From Brevibacterium aurantiacum (GTDB taxonomy: Bacteria > Actinomycetota > Actinomycetes > Actinomycetales > Brevibacteriaceae), in NCBI RefSeq assembly GCF_007558825.1, contig NZ_VLTK01000009.1, positions 95,586-159,585 on the forward strand: a DNA stretch of 64,000 nt, read 5' to 3'. Below the pieces are notes generated by a model, which was not told the origin of the DNA, ran no database searches, and worked only from the letters and a program-made list of their open reading frames with translations. Below are positions 54,216-63,267 of this stretch, one piece after another. Made by a program: the position numbers and the translations under genes. Each line of letters opens with the position of its first letter. Position 1 is the first letter of the stretch.

Positions 54216-55153
54216 GATCGTGCGCTTCCCGTCGTGGAAGTGTCACCCTGTGCGGCGGCGAGTCGCTCGAAGTCTGCGACGCCGAGGGCTTCGCCGCGCG
54301 TCTTGGGGTCGATGTCTGCAGCACGCAGCAGCTCTTCTGCTCGCTGTGCGCTGCCGGCCCACGTCGCCAGGGCAGCGCGCAGGGTCTTACGACGTTGGGC
54401 GAAAGCCGCGTCGACGACGCCGAACAGGCGACGCCGCTGCTCCGGATCACGGTGGGTGCGGGTGACATCGATGTGGACGAGTCCGGAGTCGATGTTCGGG
54501 GCCGGCCAGAACACGTTCTTGCCGATGCGTCCGGCCAGAGTGACGTCGCCGTACCACTGGGCCTTGACACTGGGCACACCGTAGGTGCGTGATCCGGGGC
54601 CGGCAGCGAGTCGTTCTGCGACTTCGAGCTGGACCATGACGAGCACGGACTCCAGGCTCGGAAAGATCTCGAGGAAGTGCAGCAGCACCGGGACCGCAAC
54701 GTTATAGGGCAGGTTCGCGACCAGCGCGTCGGGGGCCGTGGGCAATTCGGTGACTCTGAGCGCATCAGCATTGACGAGTTCGAAGTTCGCGGCTTCGTCG
54801 GCAGCGGCTGTGCTCTGCCCGTGCTCCTCTGCTCTCTTTCCGTACTTCTCAACTGTCGCAGGCAGGCGGGCGGCCAGGACCTCGTCGATCTCAACGGCGG
54901 TGACATGGTGCCCGGCTTCCAGCAGACCCAGCGTCAGCGATCCCAGGCCGGGACCGATCTCGACGACGCTGCTGTGGTCCTGAAGCTTCGCGGACGTCAC
55001 GATCGAGCGCACGGTATTGGGATCGATGACGAAGTTCTGCCCCTTCTGCTTAGTCGGGCGCAGACCGATGTCGGCGGCGATTTCGCGAATGTCGCGTGCG
55101 GTCAATAACGTCACAGCCAACAACTTACAGCACTCATTCCCAGGCACAATCAC
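54212..55153 (-). CDS. rsmA: 16S rRNA dimethyladenosine transferase (KsgA/RsmA)
   Basis: A 313-aa methyltransferase that dimethylates two adjacent adenosines near the 3' end of 16S rRNA. SAM motif VEIGPGLGSLTLGLLEAGH, catalytic NLPYNV and the QKGQNFVID start of the domain are intact. GTG 55153 is behind AGGAG with good spacing; GTG 55114 is an in-frame alternative that would start directly at TLLTARDIRE. An extra insertion of Ala/Glu-rich residues lies around 75-100. First gene of rsmA-ispE-gntR. Confidence 0.95.
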   Translation of the reverse strand: MIVPGNECCKLLAVTLLTARDIREIAADIGLRPTKQKGQNFVIDPNTVRSIVTSAKLQDHSSVVEIGPGLGSLTLGLLEAGHHVTAVEIDEVLAARLPATVEKYGKRAEEHGQSTAAADEAANFELVNADALRVTELPTAPDALVANLPYNVAVPVLLHFLEIFPSLESVLVMVQLEVAERLAAGPGSRTYGVPSVKAQWYGDVTLAGRIGKNVFWPAPNIDSGLVHIDVTRTHRDPEQRRRLFGVVDAAFAQRRKTLRAALATWAGSAQRAEELLRAADIDPKTRGEALGVADFERLAAAQGDTSTTGSARS

Positions 55154-55234
55154 CGAGCACTCCTGACGCCATTTCCTTATGCTCCTGCAACATCGCAGTC
55201 AGACGGCCGACGCCAGGACGATAGGGTGAACGGT

Positions 55235-56494
55235 ATGGATCCGCAGACACTCACCGAACTCCTCGACGTCTCCGTCCTCGACCGGCTCGACCGGATCGAG
55301 GACCTGCCTGCCGATGAGCTCGCCCGATCATCGGCGCTGCGCAAGGAAGGCTATTCCGCCGAGGTAACCGCAGGCCTGCTCACACAGGCCCAGCTGCGCA
55401 GGGACGCCGTGAAGAAGCTCGGCCCGTTCGCCGAGGACATGCTGTTCACTCGTGACGGTCTGGCCCAAGCCACACGACTGCCGGTGGCCGCCCATCACGC
55501 CCGCCGCCTCCTCGGCGAGGGCAAGGACACCGGTGGCGACGAGGGTACCGAGGGCAGTGCTGACGCGGCAGATTCCACACCCACGATCGCAGATCTGGGC
55601 TGTGGGATCGGCGCCGACTCCTTCGCCTTCGCTGGGATGGGCGCCCAGGTCACCGCCGTCGACGCAGACGAGGTCACGGCCGCCATCGCCAGCTTCAACC
55701 TCCGCCACCTGGCAAATGCCAGCGTCGAGCACGCCCGCGCCGAAGACATCGACACCTCCGCCTTCGACGCCCTGTGGTTCGACCCGGCCCGCCGCACAGT
55801 CGGGAAGGGGACCAAGAGCGGCTCCACCGCACGCATCTTCGATCCCGAAGACTTCTCCCCTTCCCTGTCCTGGGTCATCGACAAGGCGCTCGCGGCGAAG
55901 GCCGCAGGTGTCAAACTCGGGCCGGCACTCGACCACAGCCTCGTTCCCGATGAGGCCGAGGCACAATGGGTCTCCCACCTCAGCGAAGTCGTCGAGGTCT
56001 GCCTCTATTTCGGTGAGGCCAGGCAGCGTCCCGGGCGCAGCGCCCTCGTCATGGGCGAGCGCACACTCCTCGTCCACGAAGATGATCTTCCCGCCGACGA
56101 TGAGGACGGCGTCGGCGAGCTCGGTCAGTACCTCCTCGAACCCGACGGCGCGATCGTGCGCGCCGGACTCGTCACCGCCCTGTGCGGACCCTTGCAGGCT
56201 CGCCGCGTCCACCCGAAGATCGCCTATCTGACCACGGACGTCGAACCGACCGGACCTGCCTCGGCCGGGGTCACCATCTATGAGGTCACCGATGTGCTGC
56301 CGGCGAAGATCCCGAGCCTGCGCAAGGCCCTCATCAGCCGCGGCATCGGCTCGGTCGTGATCAAGAAGCGCGGAGCTGATATTGTTCCTGACCAGGTCAG
56401 GCGTCAACTCAAGTTGCCGGCCGGAGACAAGGCCACACTGGTCTTCACCCGCCTGGGCGATCGTCATGTCGTCCTCCTGACTCAACCCTGCTGA
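55235..56494 (+). CDS. THUMP-like SAM-dependent methyltransferase
   Basis: A 419-aa protein. The SAM-binding loop is IADLGCGIGADSFAFAGMG, with VDAD after it, and the WFDPARR motif marks the actinobacterial class I methyltransferase with a C-terminal THUMP-like domain (about 330-415, with KKRGADIVPDQVRRQLKL). An RNA substrate is inferred from the THUMP-like domain. ATG 55235 is preceded by AGGGTG; GTG 55226 is 9 bp upstream and equally in frame. Divergent from rsmA. Its stop lies in a 19-bp tandem repeat. Confidence 0.85.
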   Translation: MDPQTLTELLDVSVLDRLDRIEDLPADELARSSALRKEGYSAEVTAGLLTQAQLRRDAVKKLGPFAEDMLFTRDGLAQATRLPVAAHHARRLLGEGKDTGGDEGTEGSADAADSTPTIADLGCGIGADSFAFAGMGAQVTAVDADEVTAAIASFNLRHLANASVEHARAEDIDTSAFDALWFDPARRTVGKGTKSGSTARIFDPEDFSPSLSWVIDKALAAKAAGVKLGPALDHSLVPDEAEAQWVSHLSEVVEVCLYFGEARQRPGRSALVMGERTLLVHEDDLPADDEDGVGELGQYLLEPDGAIVRAGLVTALCGPLQARRVHPKIAYLTTDVEPTGPASAGVTIYEVTDVLPAKIPSLRKALISRGIGSVVIKKRGADIVPDQVRRQLKLPAGDKATLVFTRLGDRHVVLLTQPC

Positions 56495-56538
56495 ACCGTC
56501 CCAACCCTGTTGAACCGTCCCAACCCTGTTGAAATCCC
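56483..56538. repeat. 19-bp tandem repeat spanning the THUMP-methyltransferase stop
   Basis: Units 56483-56501, 56502-56520 and a partial third (56521-56538), consensus CAACCCTGTTGAACCGTCC. The first unit contains the methyltransferase stop codon TGA (56492-56494), and the next two each carry the same TGA. Confidence 0.9.
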
Positions 56539-56567
56539 TTCGCCCCACCTCACTAGGAGAATCCCCC

Positions 56568-57404
56568 ATGAACCGCTCCGACGTTCTCATCACCGCCGAC
56601 GAGCTCCTCGCTCGCCTCTCCGACGACGGATCCACGCCGAGGCTGCTCGACGTCCGCTGGACACTGCAGAAGCCTGATGGCCGCGAAGACTTCACCGCCG
56701 GGCACATTCCCGGAGCCATCTACGTCGACTTGGACACCGAACTCGCCGCGCACTCCGAGACTGACCCCACAGCCGGACGACACCCGCTGCCGTCTGCCGA
56801 GGCATTCCAGGTCCAGGTCCGGGCCTGGGGCATCGACCAGCTCACCGACGTCGTCGTCTATGACGACAATTCGGGCCAGGGTGCCGCGCGCGCCTGGTGG
56901 CTGCTGAAGTGGGCGGGAATGAAGGCACGTGTCCTCGACGGCGGCCTGAGGGCTTTCGTTGCCGCCGGAGGCGAATTGGCCACCGGAGCCGGTGACCCCG
57001 TACAGCCGAGCACCGTGACGATCTCCCCCGATTCGATGCCCGTCATCGACGCCGACGCGGCAGCAGCATGGACAGGGGTCCTCCTCGATGCTCGCGCCGG
57101 CGAACGTTTCCGCGGAGAGACCGAGCCGCTCGACTCACAGGCCGGCCACATTCCCGGTGCCACGAGCGCGCCCGCCAGCGACAACACCGCAGATGGACGG
57201 TTCCTCGACGAGGAGTCTCTGCGGTCGCGCTTCTCGGCCCTCGACGCTCTCGACCAGCCCGTCGGCGTCTACTGCGGTTCAGGCGTCAGCGCCTGCCACA
57301 ACGCCTTGGCGCTGGCGACCCTCGGTGTTGAGACGAGCCTCTACCCAGCCAGCTGGTCGGGATGGTCATCCGACCCTGCCCGCCCGGTCGCAACTGGAGC
57401 CTGA
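56568..57404 (+). CDS. Sulfurtransferase with two rhodanese domains
   Basis: A 278-aa protein with two rhodanese domains, each with GHIPGA (about 45-50 and 193-198). The catalytic Cys is in YCGSGVSACH (C236), as in thiosulfate/3-mercaptopyruvate sulfurtransferases of the SseA group. The N-terminal domain has no Cys and is structural. ATG 56568 is behind TAGGAGA; a start 39 bp upstream would place it in repeat sequence. Role in sulfur transfer or cyanide/thiosulfate handling; the natural donor is not known. Confidence 0.9.
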   Translation: MNRSDVLITADELLARLSDDGSTPRLLDVRWTLQKPDGREDFTAGHIPGAIYVDLDTELAAHSETDPTAGRHPLPSAEAFQVQVRAWGIDQLTDVVVYDDNSGQGAARAWWLLKWAGMKARVLDGGLRAFVAAGGELATGAGDPVQPSTVTISPDSMPVIDADAAAAWTGVLLDARAGERFRGETEPLDSQAGHIPGATSAPASDNTADGRFLDEESLRSRFSALDALDQPVGVYCGSGVSACHNALALATLGVETSLYPASWSGWSSDPARPVATGA

Positions 57405-57503
57405 GGACCCACCGGGCCCACCCGCTTCACGTGCCTCACCTACCTCACGTGCTTCACACGCCGAGCGCCTAGCGTTTAGCACGTGCCGACTCCACCAGCG
57501 AAC

Positions 57504-57598
57504 GCCGGCTCCAACACCAACGGGCCGGCTCCAACACCAACGGTTGGTAAGTTCATTTCGATCTCCGCAACAATTTCGAAGTGAACTTACCAACCGTT
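57504..57598. repeat. 20-bp tandem duplication joined to a 23-bp-arm hairpin
   Basis: GCCGGCTCCAACACCAACGG occurs twice in tandem (57504-57523 and 57524-57543). The end of the second copy is also the base of a long hairpin: left arm 57539-57561 with right arm 57576-57598, 23 bp with a single G-T pair and a 14-nt loop. It lies 135 bp after the rhodanese stop. No T run follows, so classical termination is uncertain. Confidence 0.85.
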
Positions 57599-57771
57599 CG
57601 ACATTCGAAGCGCGACACGGTCAGCGCGACACAGCACGGCCTAGTCACCGCAGCGCACCAACCAGACACAGTCACCACAGTCAGCCGCCAGCATGGCCGT
57701 AACGAGCGGACTCCGCCGATATCGTCGAGTTCGAGTCGGCATTCTTCGTCGCAGAAATGTCATTTTCGGGC

Positions 57772-57976
57772 TGTTACATAGGCCGATTTGTTACATACAG
57801 GCAGGGAAGATGACGAGAGATAGGTCATATCACCACCCGACAGCACCAGGCAAACGGGCAACTGTTACAGAAACTTCAGCGCGGAATAAGCTTTTGACCT
57901 GCACTGTTACACACGTCCGCGAAGACTTCTCGCCCAATGTAACGAAAACGTGACATTAGGTCACTGATTGGTTACA
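57772..57976. promoter_or_regulatory. Cluster of GTTACA boxes upstream of the NlpC/P60 gene
   Basis: Six copies of the core TGTTACA/GTTACA lie in 205 bp: 57772, 57789 (17 bp after the first, same orientation), 57863, 57905, an inverted ATGTAAC at 57937 and GTTACA at 57971. The whole 57405-58101 gap (697 bp) has no gene I can support. This box density is a likely regulator binding array; MtrA-type control of wall hydrolases is one possibility. Confidence 0.6.
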
Positions 57977-58101
57977 GTTGTGAAGGTCGGTCTCGAGAGT
58001 GCCGACTTCACAGCGAGAACCGCACGCCACGCTCGATGTGAAATCACTAAGGACCGAAAGTGGCGGTTGGGATTCTTTCCAATAGGTGACGAGAGGAAAA
58101 C

Positions 58102-58980
58102 GTGGCAAATAAGCAGCATGGCCGCCGAGCCGCAGAAGCCAAGGTCAAGACTCCCTTGACCGAACTGACCGATATCCTGAACGCCAACTCCGCCGTCTTC
58201 GGACGCCGTGCAGCCGTTGTCGCTGCCAGCGGTGGCCTGCTCACCGCAGCAGTCCTTCCGGCAGCAGGACAGGGGGCCGACGACAAGGCCGCAGTCTCTG
58301 CGGAGTCAGAAGCTCAGACGCAGGTCGAGTTCAAGAACCAGTCGGCGACCGTCGCTGCGGACGAAGGCTCGTCTTCTCAGAGCAAGGACAAGAAGCACAG
58401 CGCCTCCATCGGTGTCGATGTCGAGAACATCACTGCTGAGGCCGCTCCCAAGCCGAAGCCGAAGCCGAAGCCAGAACCCGTCGAGACCACCGAAGCCGAA
58501 CCAGCCGACGAAGCCGCTCCGGCTCCGGAACCCGCAGAGGACAACTCGGACGACTCCGCCAACACCGGTTCTTCGGACTCCGGCGATGAGGACAAGGGCG
58601 AGAGCAAGGACTCCGGTTCCGATGCAGGCTCAATGGACGGCTCGAAGGCGGAGCAGGTCATGAGCTGGGCAGAGAAGGGAACCGGCACGCCTTACGTCTA
58701 CGGCGGAACCTCCCAGAGCGGTTGGGACTGCTCCGGTTACACCAAGTGGGTCTACGGTAAGGTCGGTGTCGATCTGCCTCGCAACTCGGGGGCACAGAAG
58801 GCCGCTGGCCAGGTCGTCTCCCAGTCGGAGGCCAAGCCTGGTGACCTCATCTGGCACCCAGGTCACATCGGCATCTACGCCGGTGACGGACAGATGTATG
58901 ATGCCGGCTCACCAGGGTCTGGCACCTCGAAGCGCAGCTACAGCTGGATGGGTGACGTCACCTTCATTCGCGTTCTCTGA
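58102..58980 (+). CDS. Secreted NlpC/P60 peptidoglycan hydrolase
   Basis: A 292-aa cell-wall hydrolase. A twin-arginine-like signal (GRRAAVVAASGGLLTAAVLP, about residues 34-53) is followed by a long acidic, low-complexity linker with KPKPKPKPEP repeats and Ser/Asp-rich segments (about 110-180). The C-terminal NlpC/P60 domain (about 183-292) has catalytic Cys210 (DCSGYT) and His255 (HPGHIGIYAG). It cuts peptide stems between D-Glu and the third residue in related enzymes. Start GTG 58102 behind GAGAGGAAAAC. The 697-bp upstream region with GTTACA boxes suggests strict control. Confidence 0.92.
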   Translation: MANKQHGRRAAEAKVKTPLTELTDILNANSAVFGRRAAVVAASGGLLTAAVLPAAGQGADDKAAVSAESEAQTQVEFKNQSATVAADEGSSSQSKDKKHSASIGVDVENITAEAAPKPKPKPKPEPVETTEAEPADEAAPAPEPAEDNSDDSANTGSSDSGDEDKGESKDSGSDAGSMDGSKAEQVMSWAEKGTGTPYVYGGTSQSGWDCSGYTKWVYGKVGVDLPRNSGAQKAAGQVVSQSEAKPGDLIWHPGHIGIYAGDGQMYDAGSPGSGTSKRSYSWMGDVTFIRVL

Positions 58981-58995
58981 TTCAGTTACACGAAG

Positions 58996-59041
58996 AAACC
59001 CCTCGTCCGCCTTGATGGTCCCAGCCGGACGAGGGGTTTTT
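58996..59041. terminator. Bidirectional terminator after NlpC/P60 and GH3 genes
   Basis: A perfect 14-bp stem (58996-59009 with 59026-59039), 16-nt loop and a T5 run, lying between convergent genes. A textbook rho-independent terminator for the plus strand; usable in both directions. Confidence 0.85.
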
Positions 59042-59078
59042 CGTGCCCTGCCGCGATGCTGTGGTCTCGGGCGCTGCC

Positions 59079-60731
59079 TCAGCTGCAGTCTGGAGCCTTG
59101 TCGCTTCCGTCGTAGTCGACGGGCAGCTTGCCCGAGGCTCTGAGATCGCCCTTGAGCCATTTCGCCACGGCCTTCAGCGCATTGGGATTGCTGTCATAGG
59201 CCGTCACAGCCGACTGTGCCGAGGTATTGCGCATCGTCCACGGTGCAGCGGTGCCGACCGCCACCTCGGCGGAGGCGTCCGGGCTCAGGCTCACGCTCGT
59301 CCCACCGGAGTCGACTGTGAGGCCCGCGTCCTTGGCCGCCTTGGTCAATTCGCTCTTCTCCTTCTCGCTGCCGCCGACGATGGAGATCGAGTCGGTGCCC
59401 TCGAATGCGCACTCCCCCTTGAGGACCGTCAGTGATTTCTCAGCCACATCGGTGAGGACCTTCTGCGGATCCTCGGAACCGGCTGGCCCGGAGTCGCTCC
59501 CCGATCCGGAGTCGCCCCCACCGGAATCGTCGGTCATCGCCTTCTGAGTCTCGGCAGTCGCCAGCTGCATCGCCACCACGCGCTGTGCCTTCTTCTGCAG
59601 ATCGGACTTCTTCAGCTCCCCGTCCTTCATGGCCTTGGCCACCGCCTTCTGTGCGGCGGCAGAATCCGGTGGCATCAGTGCGAGATCCGCGCCGGCGGAC
59701 AGCGCCTTGACGGTCTCTTTGCCGCTCTGGCTCTGGTCCACGGCCTTCATATTGAGGGCGTCGGTGATGATGACTCCGTCGAAGTCAAGCATGTCTCGCA
59801 GTGACTGATAGGCCTTCTCATTCAGCGTCGCCGGCGTCGTCTTCGCATCCGGCAGGCCGATGTGTCCCATCATCACCATCGGGATACCGGCCTTCACGGC
59901 GGACTTGAACGGCAGCAGGTCCGTGTCCTCGAGTTCCTTGATGCTCTTCTTCGACACCGGCAGGCTCTCGTGCGAGTCGACGTGAAGTCGACCGTGGCCG
60001 GGGAAGTGCTTCGCGGAACTGGCGACACCGCCGAGGTGGTATCCAGTCGCGGCTTGCGCGACCACCTCGGCGGCTGCCTTGTGATCGTCACCGGCCGAAC
60101 GCACGTTGATGGCTACGTCCTTCTCACCGGTTGTGACATCGGCGTCGGGGGCGAAATCGATGGTGAAGCCCAGGTCGGTGAGGTTCTGGCCCTGCACCTT
60201 GGTCGCGGTCTGAGTCAGTTCGGGATCCTGGGTGGCTGAGAGCGCCATCAGCGGCGGGAACGGCAGCGCGCCGGTTCCCAGCCGCGAGACCGGACCGCCC
60301 TCCTGATCGACGCCGATCGACACGGGCTGTCCCTTCGAACGCGACGCGTTGACTGCTTCGGTGACACTCTTGACCTGGTCAGGAGTCGGATTCTCGGGCA
60401 GATTGTCGGCCATGACGATGACCCCGCCGAGGTTGTTGTTCTTCAGCAGATTGACCCCGGTCTGGGTGTCAGTGCCCGACCAGGTGCCGATGATGAGGGA
60501 CCCTGCCAGCTCATCGTCGGAGAACGATTCGACGATCTCCTTCGCCTCGTCGGCGAAGTCATCGGAGTCGATGTCTGCGGGTTCGGCGGCCTTTTCAGGT
60601 TCGGCCTTCTGTGCCGATTGCGGGGCTCCGGCTTCCCCGGTCTTCTCCGATTGCGGGCCGGGCGTTCCGCCGGAGCAACCGATCAGGGCGAGCACGGCGG
60701 TTGCGGCGATGATGCCAAGTCTGGGGCGCAT
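59079..60731 (-). CDS. GH3 lipoprotein, beta-N-acetylhexosaminidase (NagZ-like)
   Basis: A 550-aa lipoprotein: signal peptide with lipobox LIGC (Cys19) and a Pro/Gly/Glu-rich linker (about 25-60). The GH3 domain follows with GVDQEGGPVSRL, the NagZ signature KHFPGHGRLHVDSHESLPV (His acid/base) and ITDALNM with the nucleophile Asp. A C-terminal region of about 150 residues extends past the core. Exported NagZ-like enzymes trim GlcNAc-MurNAc links and recycle wall fragments. Being next to an NlpC/P60 hydrolase, it is likely part of wall turnover. Confidence 0.92.
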   Translation of the reverse strand: MRPRLGIIAATAVLALIGCSGGTPGPQSEKTGEAGAPQSAQKAEPEKAAEPADIDSDDFADEAKEIVESFSDDELAGSLIIGTWSGTDTQTGVNLLKNNNLGGVIVMADNLPENPTPDQVKSVTEAVNASRSKGQPVSIGVDQEGGPVSRLGTGALPFPPLMALSATQDPELTQTATKVQGQNLTDLGFTIDFAPDADVTTGEKDVAINVRSAGDDHKAAAEVVAQAATGYHLGGVASSAKHFPGHGRLHVDSHESLPVSKKSIKELEDTDLLPFKSAVKAGIPMVMMGHIGLPDAKTTPATLNEKAYQSLRDMLDFDGVIITDALNMKAVDQSQSGKETVKALSAGADLALMPPDSAAAQKAVAKAMKDGELKKSDLQKKAQRVVAMQLATAETQKAMTDDSGGGDSGSGSDSGPAGSEDPQKVLTDVAEKSLTVLKGECAFEGTDSISIVGGSEKEKSELTKAAKDAGLTVDSGGTSVSLSPDASAEVAVGTAAPWTMRNTSAQSAVTAYDSNPNALKAVAKWLKGDLRASGKLPVDYDGSDKAPDCS

Positions 60732-60814
60732 AGCACCATGCTAATCGTCGAAGATGAACCAACGGTCGAACGCGGGCCAGGCGTGCCACCGCTGCTTCGG
60801 ACGCCGGCGCTGCC

Positions 60815-62364
<1,550 letters not shown>

Positions 62365-62365
<1 letters not shown>

Positions 62366-63267
62366 CACTTCACTGCACCCATCGACAGGCCCTGGACGAG
62401 TTTGTCCTGGGCGGCGATGCCGGCGACGAGCACGGGCACCGAAATGATCAGCGAGGCCGCGCACACCTGGGACAGGAACAGTCCCTGCGAGGTGACGAAG
62501 CTGGTGAGGAACACGGGCGCCGTCGATGCCGCCGTCGAGGTCAGGACATTGGCGAAGAGCAGTTCGTTCCACGAGAAGATGAAGCAGATGAGGGCCGTGG
62601 CTGCCAGGCCCGGAGCGGTCAGGGGCAGCAGAATCTGCATGAAGACACGGGGGAGCCGGGCACCGTCGAGCTCAGCGGCCTCGAGCACCTCAATCGGCAC
62701 CTCGGCGAGGAATGACCGCATCATCCACACTGCGATGGGCATGTTCATTGCCGAGTAGATGATGATGAGCAGGAGCCAGGTGTCGAGGATGCCGAATGCC
62801 TGCGCGACCAGATAGACGGGCAGCAGTCCCGCGACCATCGGCAGCATCTTGGTCGAGAGCAGGAAGAAGAGCACGTCCGACCAGCGTTGGATCCGACGAA
62901 TGGCCAGCGAGTACGCGGCCATAGTCGACAGAACCAAGACGATGAGGGTGGACACGATTGCCGCGACCGCCGAATTGATGAGAGCAGGCCAGGGGCTGAC
63001 GCCGCTGCCGCCGCCGAAGAAGTTGGAATAGGACTCCAGCGTCAGCGGCGCGAAGAAGCTGGGCGGGTTCGTCGAGGCATCGGTCTCGGCATGCAGGCTG
63101 GTCAGCAGCATCCACAGCAGCGGGGACACGAAGAGGAGGCCGACCAACCAGGCCAAGAGACCGAGCAGGACCTTGCCGATTCGGCGCTGACCCGGGCGTC
63201 GCTGCGCACTCGCCTTCTTCCGGGAACGATTGGCTCCTGGCGAGGCCGTGATGTCTGGGGTGCTCAT
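62365..63267 (-). CDS. Sugar/polyol ABC transporter permease, MalG-type
   Basis: A 300-aa permease of the CUT1 group with six membrane segments and the EAA loop EAAELDGARLPRVFMQILLP about 80 residues from the C-terminus. ATG 63267 is behind AAGGAGGAGAAC. It overlaps the other permease gene by 4 bp and the dehydrogenase by one base. Presumably imports the polyol oxidised by the neighbouring dehydrogenase. No ATPase or binding-protein gene is in the window. Confidence 0.93.

Noticed and set aside
55328..56719. A 463-codon minus-strand frame opposite the THUMP-like methyltransferase
   Set aside because: Antisense of a clear methyltransferase with SAM motif; no recognisable domain of its own.
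57740..58101. Riboswitch of the c-di-AMP (ydaO) type upstream of the NlpC/P60 gene
   Set aside because: Such riboswitches do precede wall hydrolase genes in actinobacteria, but I could not find the conserved core sequences; GTTACA boxes explain the visible pattern better.
274..60072. GCCGAGGTGG as an FtsK-orienting (KOPS-like) or Chi-like polar sequence
   Set aside because: The copies are almost equally split between strands in this window, which does not fit a strongly polar element; a larger sample would be needed to judge.
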